From: Bin87 sp965262485
Lineage (GTDB): Bacteria > Chloroflexota > Dehalococcoidia > Lucifugimonadales > UBA3495
DNA: 64,000 nucleotides
Direction: 5' to 3'
Assembly: GCA_965262485.1 (NCBI GenBank)
Contig: OZ253540.1
Span: 496,001 to 560,000 of the forward strand
How positions within the stretch are numbered: position 1 is the stretch's first letter; each line of letters begins with the position of its first letter. This document shows, piece by piece, positions 42,290 to 50,159 of the stretch. The translations under genes and the position numbers were made by a program. The notes beneath the pieces were generated by a model. That model saw only the letters and a list, made by a program, of their open reading frames with translations, was not told the origin of the DNA and did no database searches.

Positions 42290-42649
42290 CTATCCCTCAT
42301 CCGGTGCGTTCTCCGCATAAAGTTGGTCGGTTTTGGCTGCCATAATGAAATCGTTACGATGCAGATTGCGGATTTTGTGAGTCCACCACGTAACGGTCAC
42401 GCGTCCCCATTCGGTGGTCAATCGCGGATGGTGTCCCTCGGATTCAGCCAACTCGCCGAGGGCATTGGTGAACGCCAGCGCATTGACGAAATTGTTGAAC
42501 TTGAACTGCCGGTCGAGTTTGGGGATGCCGGATTCGTCGATCAGATCCCATTCGTCTACTGCGGGATGCAGTTCGGAGATTTCATCGCCGGTGACGTGGG
42601 GCGAATCGCGGCGGCAGGCGGTGCATCTTTCGCTATAGAGTTCGGCCAT
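42290..42649 (-). CDS. Pterin-4a-carbinolamine dehydratase
   Basis: The enzyme dehydrates 4a-hydroxytetrahydrobiopterin. The 119-aa protein has the signature SEGHHPRLTTEWGRVTVTWWTH (shown as EGHHP and VTVTWWTH) and the N-terminal WDLIDESGIPKLDRQFKFN helix-strand unit. A Cys-rich N-terminal stretch (CTACRRD) is additional. AGGAGG stands 5 nt before the ATG. No aromatic amino acid hydroxylase gene is near it, so a different pterin role is possible. Confidence 0.93.
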   Translation of the reverse strand: MAELYSERCTACRRDSPHVTGDEISELHPAVDEWDLIDESGIPKLDRQFKFNNFVNALAFTNALGELAESEGHHPRLTTEWGRVTVTWWTHKIRNLHRNDFIMAAKTDQLYAENAPDEG

Positions 42650-42775
42650 TTGCGCCTCCTGGTGATCCTGATTAGGTGTAGTGTTCGAGTACGGCAATTC
42701 TAACATAGCGGTTGATTGGGCCAACTACGGCAGTGTCATCAATCAGGGTCATTCAATTATCCGAAATTGAGTACG

Positions 42776-43262
42776 GCCCTCACCCCCGGCCCCTCTCCCA
42801 CCGGGAGCTGACAGGGGTATGTATTTTTGCGCCATGTTGATCACCCTCATTTCGGTCGATGACTCAGAATATGGTTTGCAAACCTGAAAACTCGGCTTTC
42901 ACCCCCTCGCAAAGCCTGGAGGGGTCTGTGCTCAACTCTTGTAGAATCCGAAGTTTTATACCTAATTTCGGCCTTTACATACCCTTGTCAGCCCACCGGG
43001 AGAGGGGGACTGCCGTTTTACATCGATGGACAAGATGGACAGGATTTTGGGCCGGGGTGGGGGTCGGGGTTGCCACGCTGCGCTCGGAATGACAAGGGGT
43101 TGCGATTTCACCCTCACCCCAACCCTCTCCCATCGAGGGAGAGGGGGAAGGGACGGGTTTTTACCTGGATGAACAGGATGGACAGGATTTTGAGCTGTGG
43201 TTTGTTGTGGGATTGCCAACCCCCGCATCGAGTACGGGGTCGCAATGACAAAGTGGGTACGC
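42776..43262. repeat. Cluster of short repeats (R2, R3, CCCTCACCCC-type)
   Basis: This non-coding stretch holds several unrelated repeat pieces. There are CCCTCACCCC...CTCTCCC blocks (42779, 43109) and their inverted GGGAGAGGGGG partners (42999, 43137). There are GATGGACAGGATTT motifs (43025-43050, 43165-43190), and R2 pieces with GTCGCAATGACAAAGTGGG (43228-43250). I see no gene from 42650 to 43450. Confidence 0.65.
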
Positions 43263-43368
43263 GCGGGGTGGGTGTCAGCGCTACAGGGTCGTTCGATTAT
43301 CCGAAATGCGGAAGTTATCGCCTCCGGCGGAAGACGGGGCGCTTTATCGATTGCTAATGCTGGGCGCT

Positions 43369-43396
43369 TCTGGATTCCCGCTTTCGCAGGAATGAC
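43369..43396. repeat. R1 half-element
   Basis: CTGGATTCCCGCTTTCGC followed by AGGAATGACG matches the right-hand palindrome of the R1 elements at 3.9, 26.5 and 53 kb, without the terminal repeats. Confidence 0.6.
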
Positions 43397-43458
43397 GGTT
43401 GAGGTGCGGGAATGACGGGCAGGGGTTGGCGTTAATCGAATGCCCCGGTGTCATCAAT

Positions 43459-43563
43459 GTAACTGTTCAGACTTGCGGGGATCTGCGGGCTATTCGGCAG
43501 GGGCAACCAAGTATGGAATTTCCACTGCAAACCGCTTTCGTCCTCTCAAACGTGAACAGTTAC
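43459..43563. mobile_element. MITE family R4, intact copy with target duplication
   Basis: This 105-bp element has perfect 11-bp terminal inverted repeats, GTAACTGTTCA at 43459 and TGAACAGTTAC at 43563. It is flanked on both sides by the same 8 bp TCATCAAT (43451-43458 and 43564-43571), a clear target-site duplication. It has no coding capacity. It lies 80 bp upstream of the sugar-isomerase-like gene. Confidence 0.85.
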
Positions 43564-43644
43564 TCATCAATGGCCGCGGTTGAGGGTTCGCTGTGGCTGG
43601 GGTATAGTTTGCTGAAAGCAATTTATCCGGCCGCGGAGGTTACG

Positions 43645-44460
43645 ATGAAATTTGGGGCTATCAGCAACTCCTGGCGAAATCAGCTTGACGATACCAGCCT
43701 GGGCGACCTGATTGGCCGGGCCCAGGATCAGGGAGCCCGGCATATTGAACTGCGTCAAACTTGCCTGGCGGACGGTGAATCGGGGACCGGGGACGATTGG
43801 CGGCCCAATTTGGAAACATTGGCGGAAGTTGTGGTTCGCTTTCCCAACTTGAGTTTTGACCTGGCGGTCGCTCTACCCTGCCTGACCAGCGATATTGACC
43901 CCAGGGGCGGCTTGTTCCAGTCGCAACTGGAGGCGGCCCGCCTGGTGGGCGGCGACTCACCACATTTGCGGACGGTCGATCCGGCGACAGGCGACAAACC
44001 CTGGGTGCTGGCCGCCGATGTAGCCAAGGAAGTGGCCCGCATCGTGCCGCTGGTGAAAGAAGCGGCGCGCCAGGGGGTCATATTCTCCATGGAAAACTCG
44101 GGTCAGCCGCTGCGCTCTATGCAGATGCTGGTTCGGGAAGCCCGGGCCCGGATGACCGACGAGCAAGGCAAGTACCTGGGGTTGTGTCCTGACCCGACCA
44201 ACCAGCTGCGACGGCATCCCGACAGCCATCCCCTGGACGAATTGGCGGCTTTGCCAGCTGATTTCATCAAGATTGTACATTTCAAACAGGCCCGCGACGG
44301 AGTTGCGCTGGAGAGCGTGGAAGACGGGGACCTGGATTGTCGGGCGATGGTGCGCATCCTGCGGGGCAAATCCTACGACGGCGCAGCGATTATGGAGATC
44401 CCGTCATCGGACGGCGTGTTTGATAATCTGGCGGCGAGTTTCGCTTATCTGGAAGGCTGA
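43645..44460 (+). CDS. Sugar phosphate isomerase/epimerase-like TIM barrel protein
   Basis: The 271-aa protein fits the AP-endonuclease family 2 barrel of xylose-isomerase-like enzymes. MKFGAISNSWRNQLDDTSLG opens strand 1, then IELRQTCLADGES, ENSGQPLRSMQML and LGLCPDPTNQL follow. The C-terminal DFIKIVHFKQARDG and AAIMEIPSSDGVFDN carry likely metal ligands. GGAGG lies 5 nt before the ATG. The substrate is unknown. It is followed 14 nt later by argH. Confidence 0.82.
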   Translation: MKFGAISNSWRNQLDDTSLGDLIGRAQDQGARHIELRQTCLADGESGTGDDWRPNLETLAEVVVRFPNLSFDLAVALPCLTSDIDPRGGLFQSQLEAARLVGGDSPHLRTVDPATGDKPWVLAADVAKEVARIVPLVKEAARQGVIFSMENSGQPLRSMQMLVREARARMTDEQGKYLGLCPDPTNQLRRHPDSHPLDELAALPADFIKIVHFKQARDGVALESVEDGDLDCRAMVRILRGKSYDGAAIMEIPSSDGVFDNLAASFAYLEG

Positions 44461-44474
44461 CGAGCCAGCGAAAA

Positions 44475-45817
44475 ATGTCGGATTATAGCGATTACACCGT
44501 CTCCATTCATTACGACCGGAGGCTATACCGGCAGGACATAGCCGGTTCCAAAGCCCACGCGGCGATGCTGGCCCAGCAGGGCATTATTTCCCAGGATGAT
44601 GCCGACAGTATCAGCGCCGGGCTGGACGCGATACAGGTGGAAATTTCCAACGGCGAGTTTCCGTGGGATTCTTCGCTGGAAGACCTCCATATGAACATCG
44701 AGCGGAGGCTGACCGACCTGATCGGCGTCGCGGCGGGGCGACTGCACACGGGACGATCTCGGAACGACCAGATAGCCCTGGACATGCGTATGTACACCCG
44801 GGAAGTGGTGGACGACACCATTGCGGTTTGCGGGGAGTGCAGCGGGCTTTGGTAGGAAAGGCTGAGCGATACGCCAACGTAATCATGCCGGGGTACACGC
44901 ACTTGCAGAGGGCCCAGCCGGTGTTGTTCGCCCATCACATGCTGGCCTATTTCGAGATGCTGGAGCGGGACATCGGAAGGTTCGGCGACTGCGCCAAGCG
45001 CATGGATGTGCTGCCACTGGGCAGCGGAGCGCTGGCCGGCGTGCCGTATCCTACGGATCGACGCGCGGTGGCTGAGTCGCTGGGATTCTCGGAGATTAGC
45101 GCCAACAGCATGGACGCCGTGGCGGATCGGGATTTTCTGGCGGAATACCACGCGGCCGCGGCGATAGCAATGATGCACATTTCCCGGCTGGCCGAAGAGA
45201 TCGTCATCTGGTCCAGTCGCGAATTCGGGTTTGTGGCGCTGGCTGAAGAGTTCACCACCGGCAGCAGCATTATGCCGCAGAAACGCAACCCGGATTTCGC
45301 CGAGATTGCCCGGGGCAAGACCGGACGGGTGTACGGCCACCTGATGGGTATTCTCACCGTGCTCAAGGGGTTGCCGCTGACGTACAACCGAGATTTGCAG
45401 GAAGACAAAGAGGGCTTTTTCGACACGGTGGATACGGTGCTCAGCACGCTGGGTGTGTTCGCCGAGATGCTGTCAGGGATGGAGCTGGACGCTGACCGGG
45501 TTGAATCGTTGGCCGGGGAAAGCTACATGCTGGCCACTGATATGGCGGACTATCTGGTGGGGAAGGGGGTCCCGTTCCGCGAGGCTCACGGCGTGATGCG
45601 TCGCCTTTGTCGATATTGTGAAGAATCCGGCGCCGCGTTGTCAGATTTGCCGCTAACCGAGTATCACAAGTTTTCGTCGTATTTTGGCGCCGACGTTTAT
45701 GACATCACGGTGGCGGCATCGGTGGCGGCGAGAGACAATCCCGGTGGCACCGCTCCGGGACGGGTTGCCGAAGGGATGGCCCGAGCGCAAGGGATTCTGG
45801 CCGGGGCTGGGGTCTGA
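44475..45817 (+). pseudogene. argH: Argininosuccinate lyase, frameshifted
   Basis: ArgH cleaves argininosuccinate to arginine and fumarate. The N-terminal frame reads from ATG 44475 through GRLHTGRSRNDQIALDMR and stops at 44855. From about 44830 the family sequence continues in another frame (QRALVGKAERYANVIMPGYT, GSSIMPQKRNPDFAEIARGK) to 45817. One extra T in the run at 44827-44829 (GTTTG to GTTTTG) restores ...DTIAVLRGVQRALV, giving a normal 447-aa ArgH. A single-base assembly error and a true frameshift cannot be told apart here. All catalytic segments are present. Confidence 0.9.
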
Positions 45818-46512
45818 TGGCCAGTACTGCCGCTCACATTCAGATAGCCCCCTCGGTGTTGGCCGCAGATTTTGGCCGTCTGGCGCAGCAAGTTCGGGAT
45901 GCCGACGCCGCAGGAGCCGATCTGATACACGTTGATGTGATGGACGGCCGGTTCGTACCAAACATTTCGTTTGGCGAGGTCGTGGTGGATTGTATCCGCA
46001 GCGCCACCGACCTGCCTCTCAATTTGCATCTGATGGTGCACGAACCGGATCGTCTGCTGCCCGGTTTGATGAAGGTAAGCTCTGACCAGGTACTGGTGCA
46101 TGCGGAGGCGTGTGCCCATCTGCACCGCACGATTGGTTTGATAAAGGAGAATGGCAATCAGGTGGGAGTTGCGATCAATCCCGCGACGCCTATTTCGGCG
46201 GTGGAGGAAGTGTTGCCCGATCTGGATATCGTGCTGGTGATGACAGTAAATCCGGGTTTCGGTGGACAATCGTTCATCCCGGCGGCGTTGGGGAAGTTGC
46301 GTCGTTTGTACGACGTGATTCAGGAGCATGGATATCCGGTTCAACTGGAGGTGGATGGTGGCGTGAAAGCCGACGCCACGGCGCGGGATTCAGTGGCGGC
46401 CGGCGCTGGGATTCTCGTCGCTGGCACTGCCATCTTCAACCGGGAACAGTCGGTGGCCGAGGCGATAGCAGCGCTCCGCGATGCTGCTATCGGGGTTGCA
46501 CCTGGCCAGTAA
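45817..46512 (+). CDS. rpe: Ribulose-phosphate 3-epimerase
   Basis: The 231-aa TIM barrel has the full family set: IAPSVLAADFGRLAQQV at the N-terminus, HVDVMDGRFVPNISFG with the metal His-Asp, and LNLHLMVHEPDRLL. VMTVNPGFGGQSFIP and LEVDGGVKADATARDSVAAGA form the phosphate loop. Its ATG overlaps the argH TGA by one base (TGATG), so translation is coupled. Rpe acts in the pentose phosphate pathway. Confidence 0.98.
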   Translation: MASTAAHIQIAPSVLAADFGRLAQQVRDADAAGADLIHVDVMDGRFVPNISFGEVVVDCIRSATDLPLNLHLMVHEPDRLLPGLMKVSSDQVLVHAEACAHLHRTIGLIKENGNQVGVAINPATPISAVEEVLPDLDIVLVMTVNPGFGGQSFIPAALGKLRRLYDVIQEHGYPVQLEVDGGVKADATARDSVAAGAGILVAGTAIFNREQSVAEAIAALRDAAIGVAPGQ

Positions 46513-46545
46513 CGCGGGCCGGAGTTTTCCGGCTCCGCATGAAAA

Positions 46546-46566
46546 GAACGGGCAAAGCGCCCGTTC
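46546..46566 (-). terminator. Terminator of rpmB
   Basis: Arms GAACGGGC/GCCCGTTC with a 5-nt loop lie 43 bp after the rpmB stop, followed on the minus strand by TTTTCATG. They may also serve rpe from the other side. Confidence 0.65.
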
Positions 46567-46608
46567 CGAAAATCCTTGGTGCTTAATCCGTGGCGCTCGC
46601 CTTGTGAT

Positions 46609-46824
46609 TCAGGCGGCGGCGGCGCGAGTGCGGGCCTTTTTGGGCCGGGGCGGCTTGTACATAGTCCGCAGACATCGTGAGCAGATCTTTAGGCGAACCG
46701 GCTTTCCGTCGATAGCCAGGGTTTGCTTGTGAACGTTGGCCTTCCAACGGGTTTTGGTCTTGCGGTTGGAGTGGCTAACGTTGTTGCCGGTCATACCGGC
46801 TTTTTTGCAAATTTGGCACTGCAT
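46609..46824 (-). CDS. rpmB: 50S ribosomal protein L28
   Basis: The 71-aa protein starts MQCQICKKAGMTGNNVSHS and has the L28 core SNRKTKTRWKANVHKQTLAI. It is the zinc-binding version, with the cysteine pairs CQIC (3-6) and CSRC near 48-51. Basic residues close the C-terminus (RPKKARTRAAAA). It is a single-gene unit with a terminator behind it. Confidence 0.97.
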   Translation of the reverse strand: MQCQICKKAGMTGNNVSHSNRKTKTRWKANVHKQTLAIDGKPVRLKICSRCLRTMYKPPRPKKARTRAAAA

Positions 46825-46971
46825 AATCTTCGTCTCTCAGCGTGGTTGGGCGAATTATAACATACCTGCGAATACACCGAAATCGTTGGTTGCGCCGGTT
46901 CCGGCCCTGCGGCATAATGCCGGACATCATTTGAAATGACAATAGAGGCCCGAAGCAAGGAGGACCCGATT

Positions 46972-47925
46972 ATGCCGCAGGCAGGTATCCCGTCGGAACA
47001 GGAAGTCCTGGGCTGGTTTGACAGCCTCTCCAACTGGGGTCGCTGGGGCGACGACGATGAATTGGGAACGCCCAATCTGATAACGCCCGAAAAAACCCGA
47101 TCGGCGCTGGCAACGGTTGAAGATGGTTATTGCGTTTCGTTATCGCGGGAAATCACCTGGGATCCCACGCCGGACGTGCCGGCGCCTCCGGTCCACTATA
47201 TGGTGGAGAGCGGCGAGGGATGGGCAACCGGGGATAAGGTGTCGTCGCGGGAGTCGGCGGTCGCGATGGACTATATCGGCATGATATTCCACGGTGTGTC
47301 GGTTACCCACGTGGACAGCCTGGCGCACTTCTTCTGGAACGGTAAGACGTACAACGGCAAGCCGGCCCACCTGGTATCCACCAACCTGGGCGCAACCGTA
47401 TGTTCGGTGGATGCGGCGCAGCGAGGATTCATGACTCGCGGAGTGCTGGTGGATGTGCCCTTCGTGCGAGGCATCGACTGGGTGGAACGCGGCGAGGGTG
47501 TGATGCCGGACGACATACTGGCAGCCGAAGAGCGTTGCGGATTCCGGATCGAAGCGGGCGACGTGCTGCTGATTCGAACCGGTCAGCTGCACCGTCGCGG
47601 CGTGGAGGGACCAGTGACTCGCGAGGCGGGTTCCACTGCGTGCCAGGCGGCTTGCCTGCCCCTGTTCAAGGAGCGGGACATCGCCGTATTGGGATCGGAT
47701 ACCGGCAACGACGTGAGCCCACCTCAGTACGGCGGGCAGCTCACCAACCCGGTTCACCAGGTATCCATAACGGCGATGGGACTGTGGATCTTGGATAATG
47801 CCAACCTCGAGGACGTGGCGCAGGAGTGTCATCAAAGAAACCGCTGGACTTTCCTGGTCAGTATCAATCCGCTGCGGCTGCACAATACAACCGGTTCTCC
47901 CGTTAATCCCATTGCGGTATTTTAG
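46972..47925 (+). CDS. Cyclase-family (kynurenine-formamidase-like) hydrolase
   Basis: The 317-aa protein has the metal motif HGVSVTHVDSLAHFFW, a variant of the family H-x-G-T-H-x-D-x-x-x-H. TGQLHRRGVEGPVTREA and LGSDTGNDVSPPQYGG are further conserved stretches. AGGAGG lies 8 nt before the ATG. Members hydrolyse N-formylkynurenine, polyketide esters or cyclic amides, and the substrate here is open. A GatC-like protein and an amidase follow on the same strand, which may suggest a shared catabolic pathway for amide compounds. Confidence 0.9.
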   Translation: MPQAGIPSEQEVLGWFDSLSNWGRWGDDDELGTPNLITPEKTRSALATVEDGYCVSLSREITWDPTPDVPAPPVHYMVESGEGWATGDKVSSRESAVAMDYIGMIFHGVSVTHVDSLAHFFWNGKTYNGKPAHLVSTNLGATVCSVDAAQRGFMTRGVLVDVPFVRGIDWVERGEGVMPDDILAAEERCGFRIEAGDVLLIRTGQLHRRGVEGPVTREAGSTACQAACLPLFKERDIAVLGSDTGNDVSPPQYGGQLTNPVHQVSITAMGLWILDNANLEDVAQECHQRNRWTFLVSINPLRLHNTTGSPVNPIAVF

Positions 47926-47952
47926 CCGTAAGCGACATCGGAGAATTTTGGT

Positions 47953-48147
47953 ATGGCCGACGAAACTGTAACCATGGACGATCTCCGGACGCTGGTGCGA
48001 TTGGCCGGGCTGCCCCTTGACGAGAGGGAACTGGAAGAGCTGCTGCCGTTGTACCAATTTTTGCGCGAAAGGGTCGCCATGTTGCACGAGGCTGATTTGC
48101 CCCTGGGTGGTCAGGCGATGACTTTCCCGGCCGATTGGGCCCGGTAA
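47953..48147 (+). CDS. GatC/AtzG-like small amidase partner
   Basis: The 64-aa protein is helical with TMDDLRTLVRLAGLPLDERELEELLPLYQF, resembling the N-terminal part of GatC and of AtzG-type helper proteins. The C-terminus is LGGQAMTFPADWAR. It lies 36 bp before an amidase gene of the GatA fold. In AtzE/AtzG and GatCAB systems the small protein wraps around the amidase, so a two-subunit enzyme is likely. Confidence 0.72.
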   Translation: MADETVTMDDLRTLVRLAGLPLDERELEELLPLYQFLRERVAMLHEADLPLGGQAMTFPADWAR

Positions 48148-48183
48148 TCGGCGCGTGGATACGGTGGCGTTGAGAGGTGGCGT

Positions 48184-49623
48184 ATGATGCCGAGCTCCCA
48201 TGAACTGCACTACCTGACCATTGCGGAGGCTGCGCCGTTGATCCGCGACGGGCGCCTGTCTCCAGTCGAGTTGACGCAGGCGTATCTCCAGAGAATCGGG
48301 GAGATCGACGGTCGCCTGGATTCGTACGTCATCCTGTTACCCGATCGAGCCCTGGAGCAGGCGCGGCAAGCGGAGGCCGAGATTGCCGCCGGCAACTATC
48401 GGGGGCCGCTGCACGGCATTCCGATTGCGCTAAAGGACTTGTATGACACCGCCGGTATCAGGACTACTGCCATGTCCCGAGTTACTCCGGACCGAATACC
48501 GCAGGAGGATGCAACTACGGTAGCCAAACTTTACGAGGCGGGCGTGGTGTTGTTGGGGAAGCTGGCGATGCATGAATTCGCTCTGGGAGGCCCGGATTTC
48601 TCGAGCCTGTTCCCGCCGGCGCGGAACCCGTGGAACACCGAGCACATGCCAGGCGGCAGCAGCAGCGGGTCCGGCGCCGCGGTGGCAGCAGGACTTTGCA
48701 TGGGTGCGCTCGGATCGGACACCGGAGGCAGCATTCGCGGGCCGGCTTCCATGTGCGGGATAGTGGGAATCAAACCAACATTTGGACGGGTCAGCAACTT
48801 TGGTGTGGTTCCGCTGTCGTGGTCGCAGGACCATTGCGGGCCGATGACCTGGACAGTGGCAGACGCCGCGATAATGTTGCAGGCGATCGCCGGTTATGAT
48901 CCAAAGGATCCAACGACTGCGGACGTCCCCGTTCCGGATTTCCTGGCCGCCCTGAAAGACGGGATCGACGGTGTGAAGGTGGGTGTGCCGCGGGAGTATT
49001 TTTACGAACTTGCGCCCGGGGTGGACCCGCAAGTAATCAGGTCGGCGGAACGCGCCCTGGAAACATTGGCCGAGATGGGAGCAGAAATACGGGATGTAAA
49101 CATTCCGCATATCAAATACGCCCAAACCGCCAACCAGGTGGTTATGATGTCGGAGGCCTATTCGTTCCATGAGGCCAACCTTAAGAGCAGACGACAGGAT
49201 TATGGCGACATGGTTCGCAACCGTTTCCTGTTGGGCGGGTTGCTCACCGCTTCGGATTACAATCAGGCAGTGCGGATGCGCCGGGTGATCAAGGATGAAA
49301 TGGCTGAGGCACTGCGCGAGGCGGACGTTCTGGTGACGCCGACCTACGCGTCGACGGCGCCGAAGATCGATGGATACGCCGGGTCAACCACGTTGACGCA
49401 ACCCAGTTTCACCGGGCCGTTCAACGTTTCCGGGTTGCCAGCGGTGTCGGTCCCGTGCGGACTGTCGGACGACGGGCTGCCGATGGGTTTGCAAATAGTG
49501 GGGAAGCCGTTTGATGAAGCAATGGTATTGCGAGTTGCTCATTCCTACGAACAAACTGCCGGATTTATAGAGCGCAGACCGCCAATTCAGGGTTCAAGTG
49601 GACCTTGGCAACAAAACGCGTAA
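48184..49623 (+). CDS. Amidase-signature family hydrolase (GatA-like)
   Basis: The 479-aa amidase has the Ser-cisSer-Lys triad: Lys84 in GIPIALKDLYDT, the Gly/Ser-rich GGSSSGSGAAVAAG (158-171), and Ser183 in GSDTGGSIRGPA. At this length and with a GatC-like partner, it resembles AtzE or GatA. No gatB gene is present, so it is more likely an amidase than a tRNA amidotransferase. It lies downstream of the cyclase and GatC-like genes in the same direction. Confidence 0.92.
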   Translation: MMPSSHELHYLTIAEAAPLIRDGRLSPVELTQAYLQRIGEIDGRLDSYVILLPDRALEQARQAEAEIAAGNYRGPLHGIPIALKDLYDTAGIRTTAMSRVTPDRIPQEDATTVAKLYEAGVVLLGKLAMHEFALGGPDFSSLFPPARNPWNTEHMPGGSSSGSGAAVAAGLCMGALGSDTGGSIRGPASMCGIVGIKPTFGRVSNFGVVPLSWSQDHCGPMTWTVADAAIMLQAIAGYDPKDPTTADVPVPDFLAALKDGIDGVKVGVPREYFYELAPGVDPQVIRSAERALETLAEMGAEIRDVNIPHIKYAQTANQVVMMSEAYSFHEANLKSRRQDYGDMVRNRFLLGGLLTASDYNQAVRMRRVIKDEMAEALREADVLVTPTYASTAPKIDGYAGSTTLTQPSFTGPFNVSGLPAVSVPCGLSDDGLPMGLQIVGKPFDEAMVLRVAHSYEQTAGFIERRPPIQGSSGPWQQNA

Positions 49624-49715
49624 AATCTGTCGCCCACACCGTTGACATAACGGGGTGCGGCAAGGTATTACGGATATATCTGTCACTGATGGTGACGAAC
49701 GCGGAGGGAAACAAA

Positions 49716-49871
49716 TTGAGCACCCAAATTCAGATCTATTGCGTCAAGTGCAAGGCTAAGACAGACTCGCGGGATGTGCAGGGCGTTATTATGAAAAACG
49801 GACGCCCGGCCACGCAGGGGTTTTGTGTGGATTGCGGCACCAAGAAGTTCCGCATCGGCGCCACTGTGTAG
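49716..49871 (+). CDS. DUF5679 zinc-ribbon mini-protein, 51 aa
   Basis: The sequence has two cysteine pairs, CVKC (about 8-11) and CVDC (about 36-39), and the family core VQGVIMKNGRPATQGFC...KKFRIG. It starts with TTG at 49716 behind GGAGGG with 7 nt spacing; an upstream reading extends into the amidase gene and lacks support. DUF5679 proteins are widespread in Chloroflexota and Actinobacteria. The function is unknown. Confidence 0.88.
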   Translation: MSTQIQIYCVKCKAKTDSRDVQGVIMKNGRPATQGFCVDCGTKKFRIGATV

Positions 49872-49900
49872 GGACGAGGTAACCGAGGGACAATTCGCTG

Positions 49901-50077
49901 GTGGCCCATTCGGTCAAACTGCGCAAGATGGTCGAGGTCCAGGATATGGAATTGTTGTCCATGAACGGTGGTCGCCCCGCAGCGCGCGGCGTTGCCCACC
50001 AAGACCTGACCGGTGAGGTCTTTCGTATCTTGAGCGCGAATGACGTAACAGAGGGGTGGCGGATGCTGGGCCGATAG
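49901..50077 (+). CDS. Cysteine-less DUF5679-like paralogue, 58 aa
   Basis: A GTG start at 49901 opens a 58-residue protein in the 29-bp gap after DUF5679. It retains the spaced pattern VKLRKMVEVQDMELLSMNGG...RPAARG...EVFRIL of its neighbour, but the four zinc cysteines are replaced (Ser, Leu, Ala, Leu). The tail SANDVTEGWRMLGR is extra. GAGGGA lies about 10 nt before the start. It is followed at 23 bp by a strong terminator. The resemblance was found by eye. Confidence 0.6.
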   Translation: MAHSVKLRKMVEVQDMELLSMNGGRPAARGVAHQDLTGEVFRILSANDVTEGWRMLGR

Positions 50078-50099
50078 CCCGTTAGCATTGTTCCGAGTA

Positions 50100-50135
50100 T
50101 TCAGGGCGCCGCATGGCCCGGCGCCCTGAAATTTT
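50100..50135 (+). terminator. Terminator after the DUF5679 pair
   Basis: A perfect 12-bp stem TTCAGGGCGCCG/CGGCGCCCTGAA with a 7-nt loop is followed by AATTTT on the plus strand. It also faces the end of the minus-strand reductase gene. Confidence 0.82.
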
Positions 50136-50159
50136 GCCAGACGCGCGTTGCAGCGTTGG

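Noticed and set aside
42776..43262. Repeat-rich stretch considered as a CRISPR array
   Set aside because: The repeats differ from each other, have no regular spacing and no cas genes are nearby; they are dispersed genomic repeats.
47953..48147. 64-aa gene considered as true GatC of a tRNA amidotransferase
   Set aside because: No gatB is present, the protein is shorter than GatC, and the neighbour resembles a catabolic amidase more than GatA.
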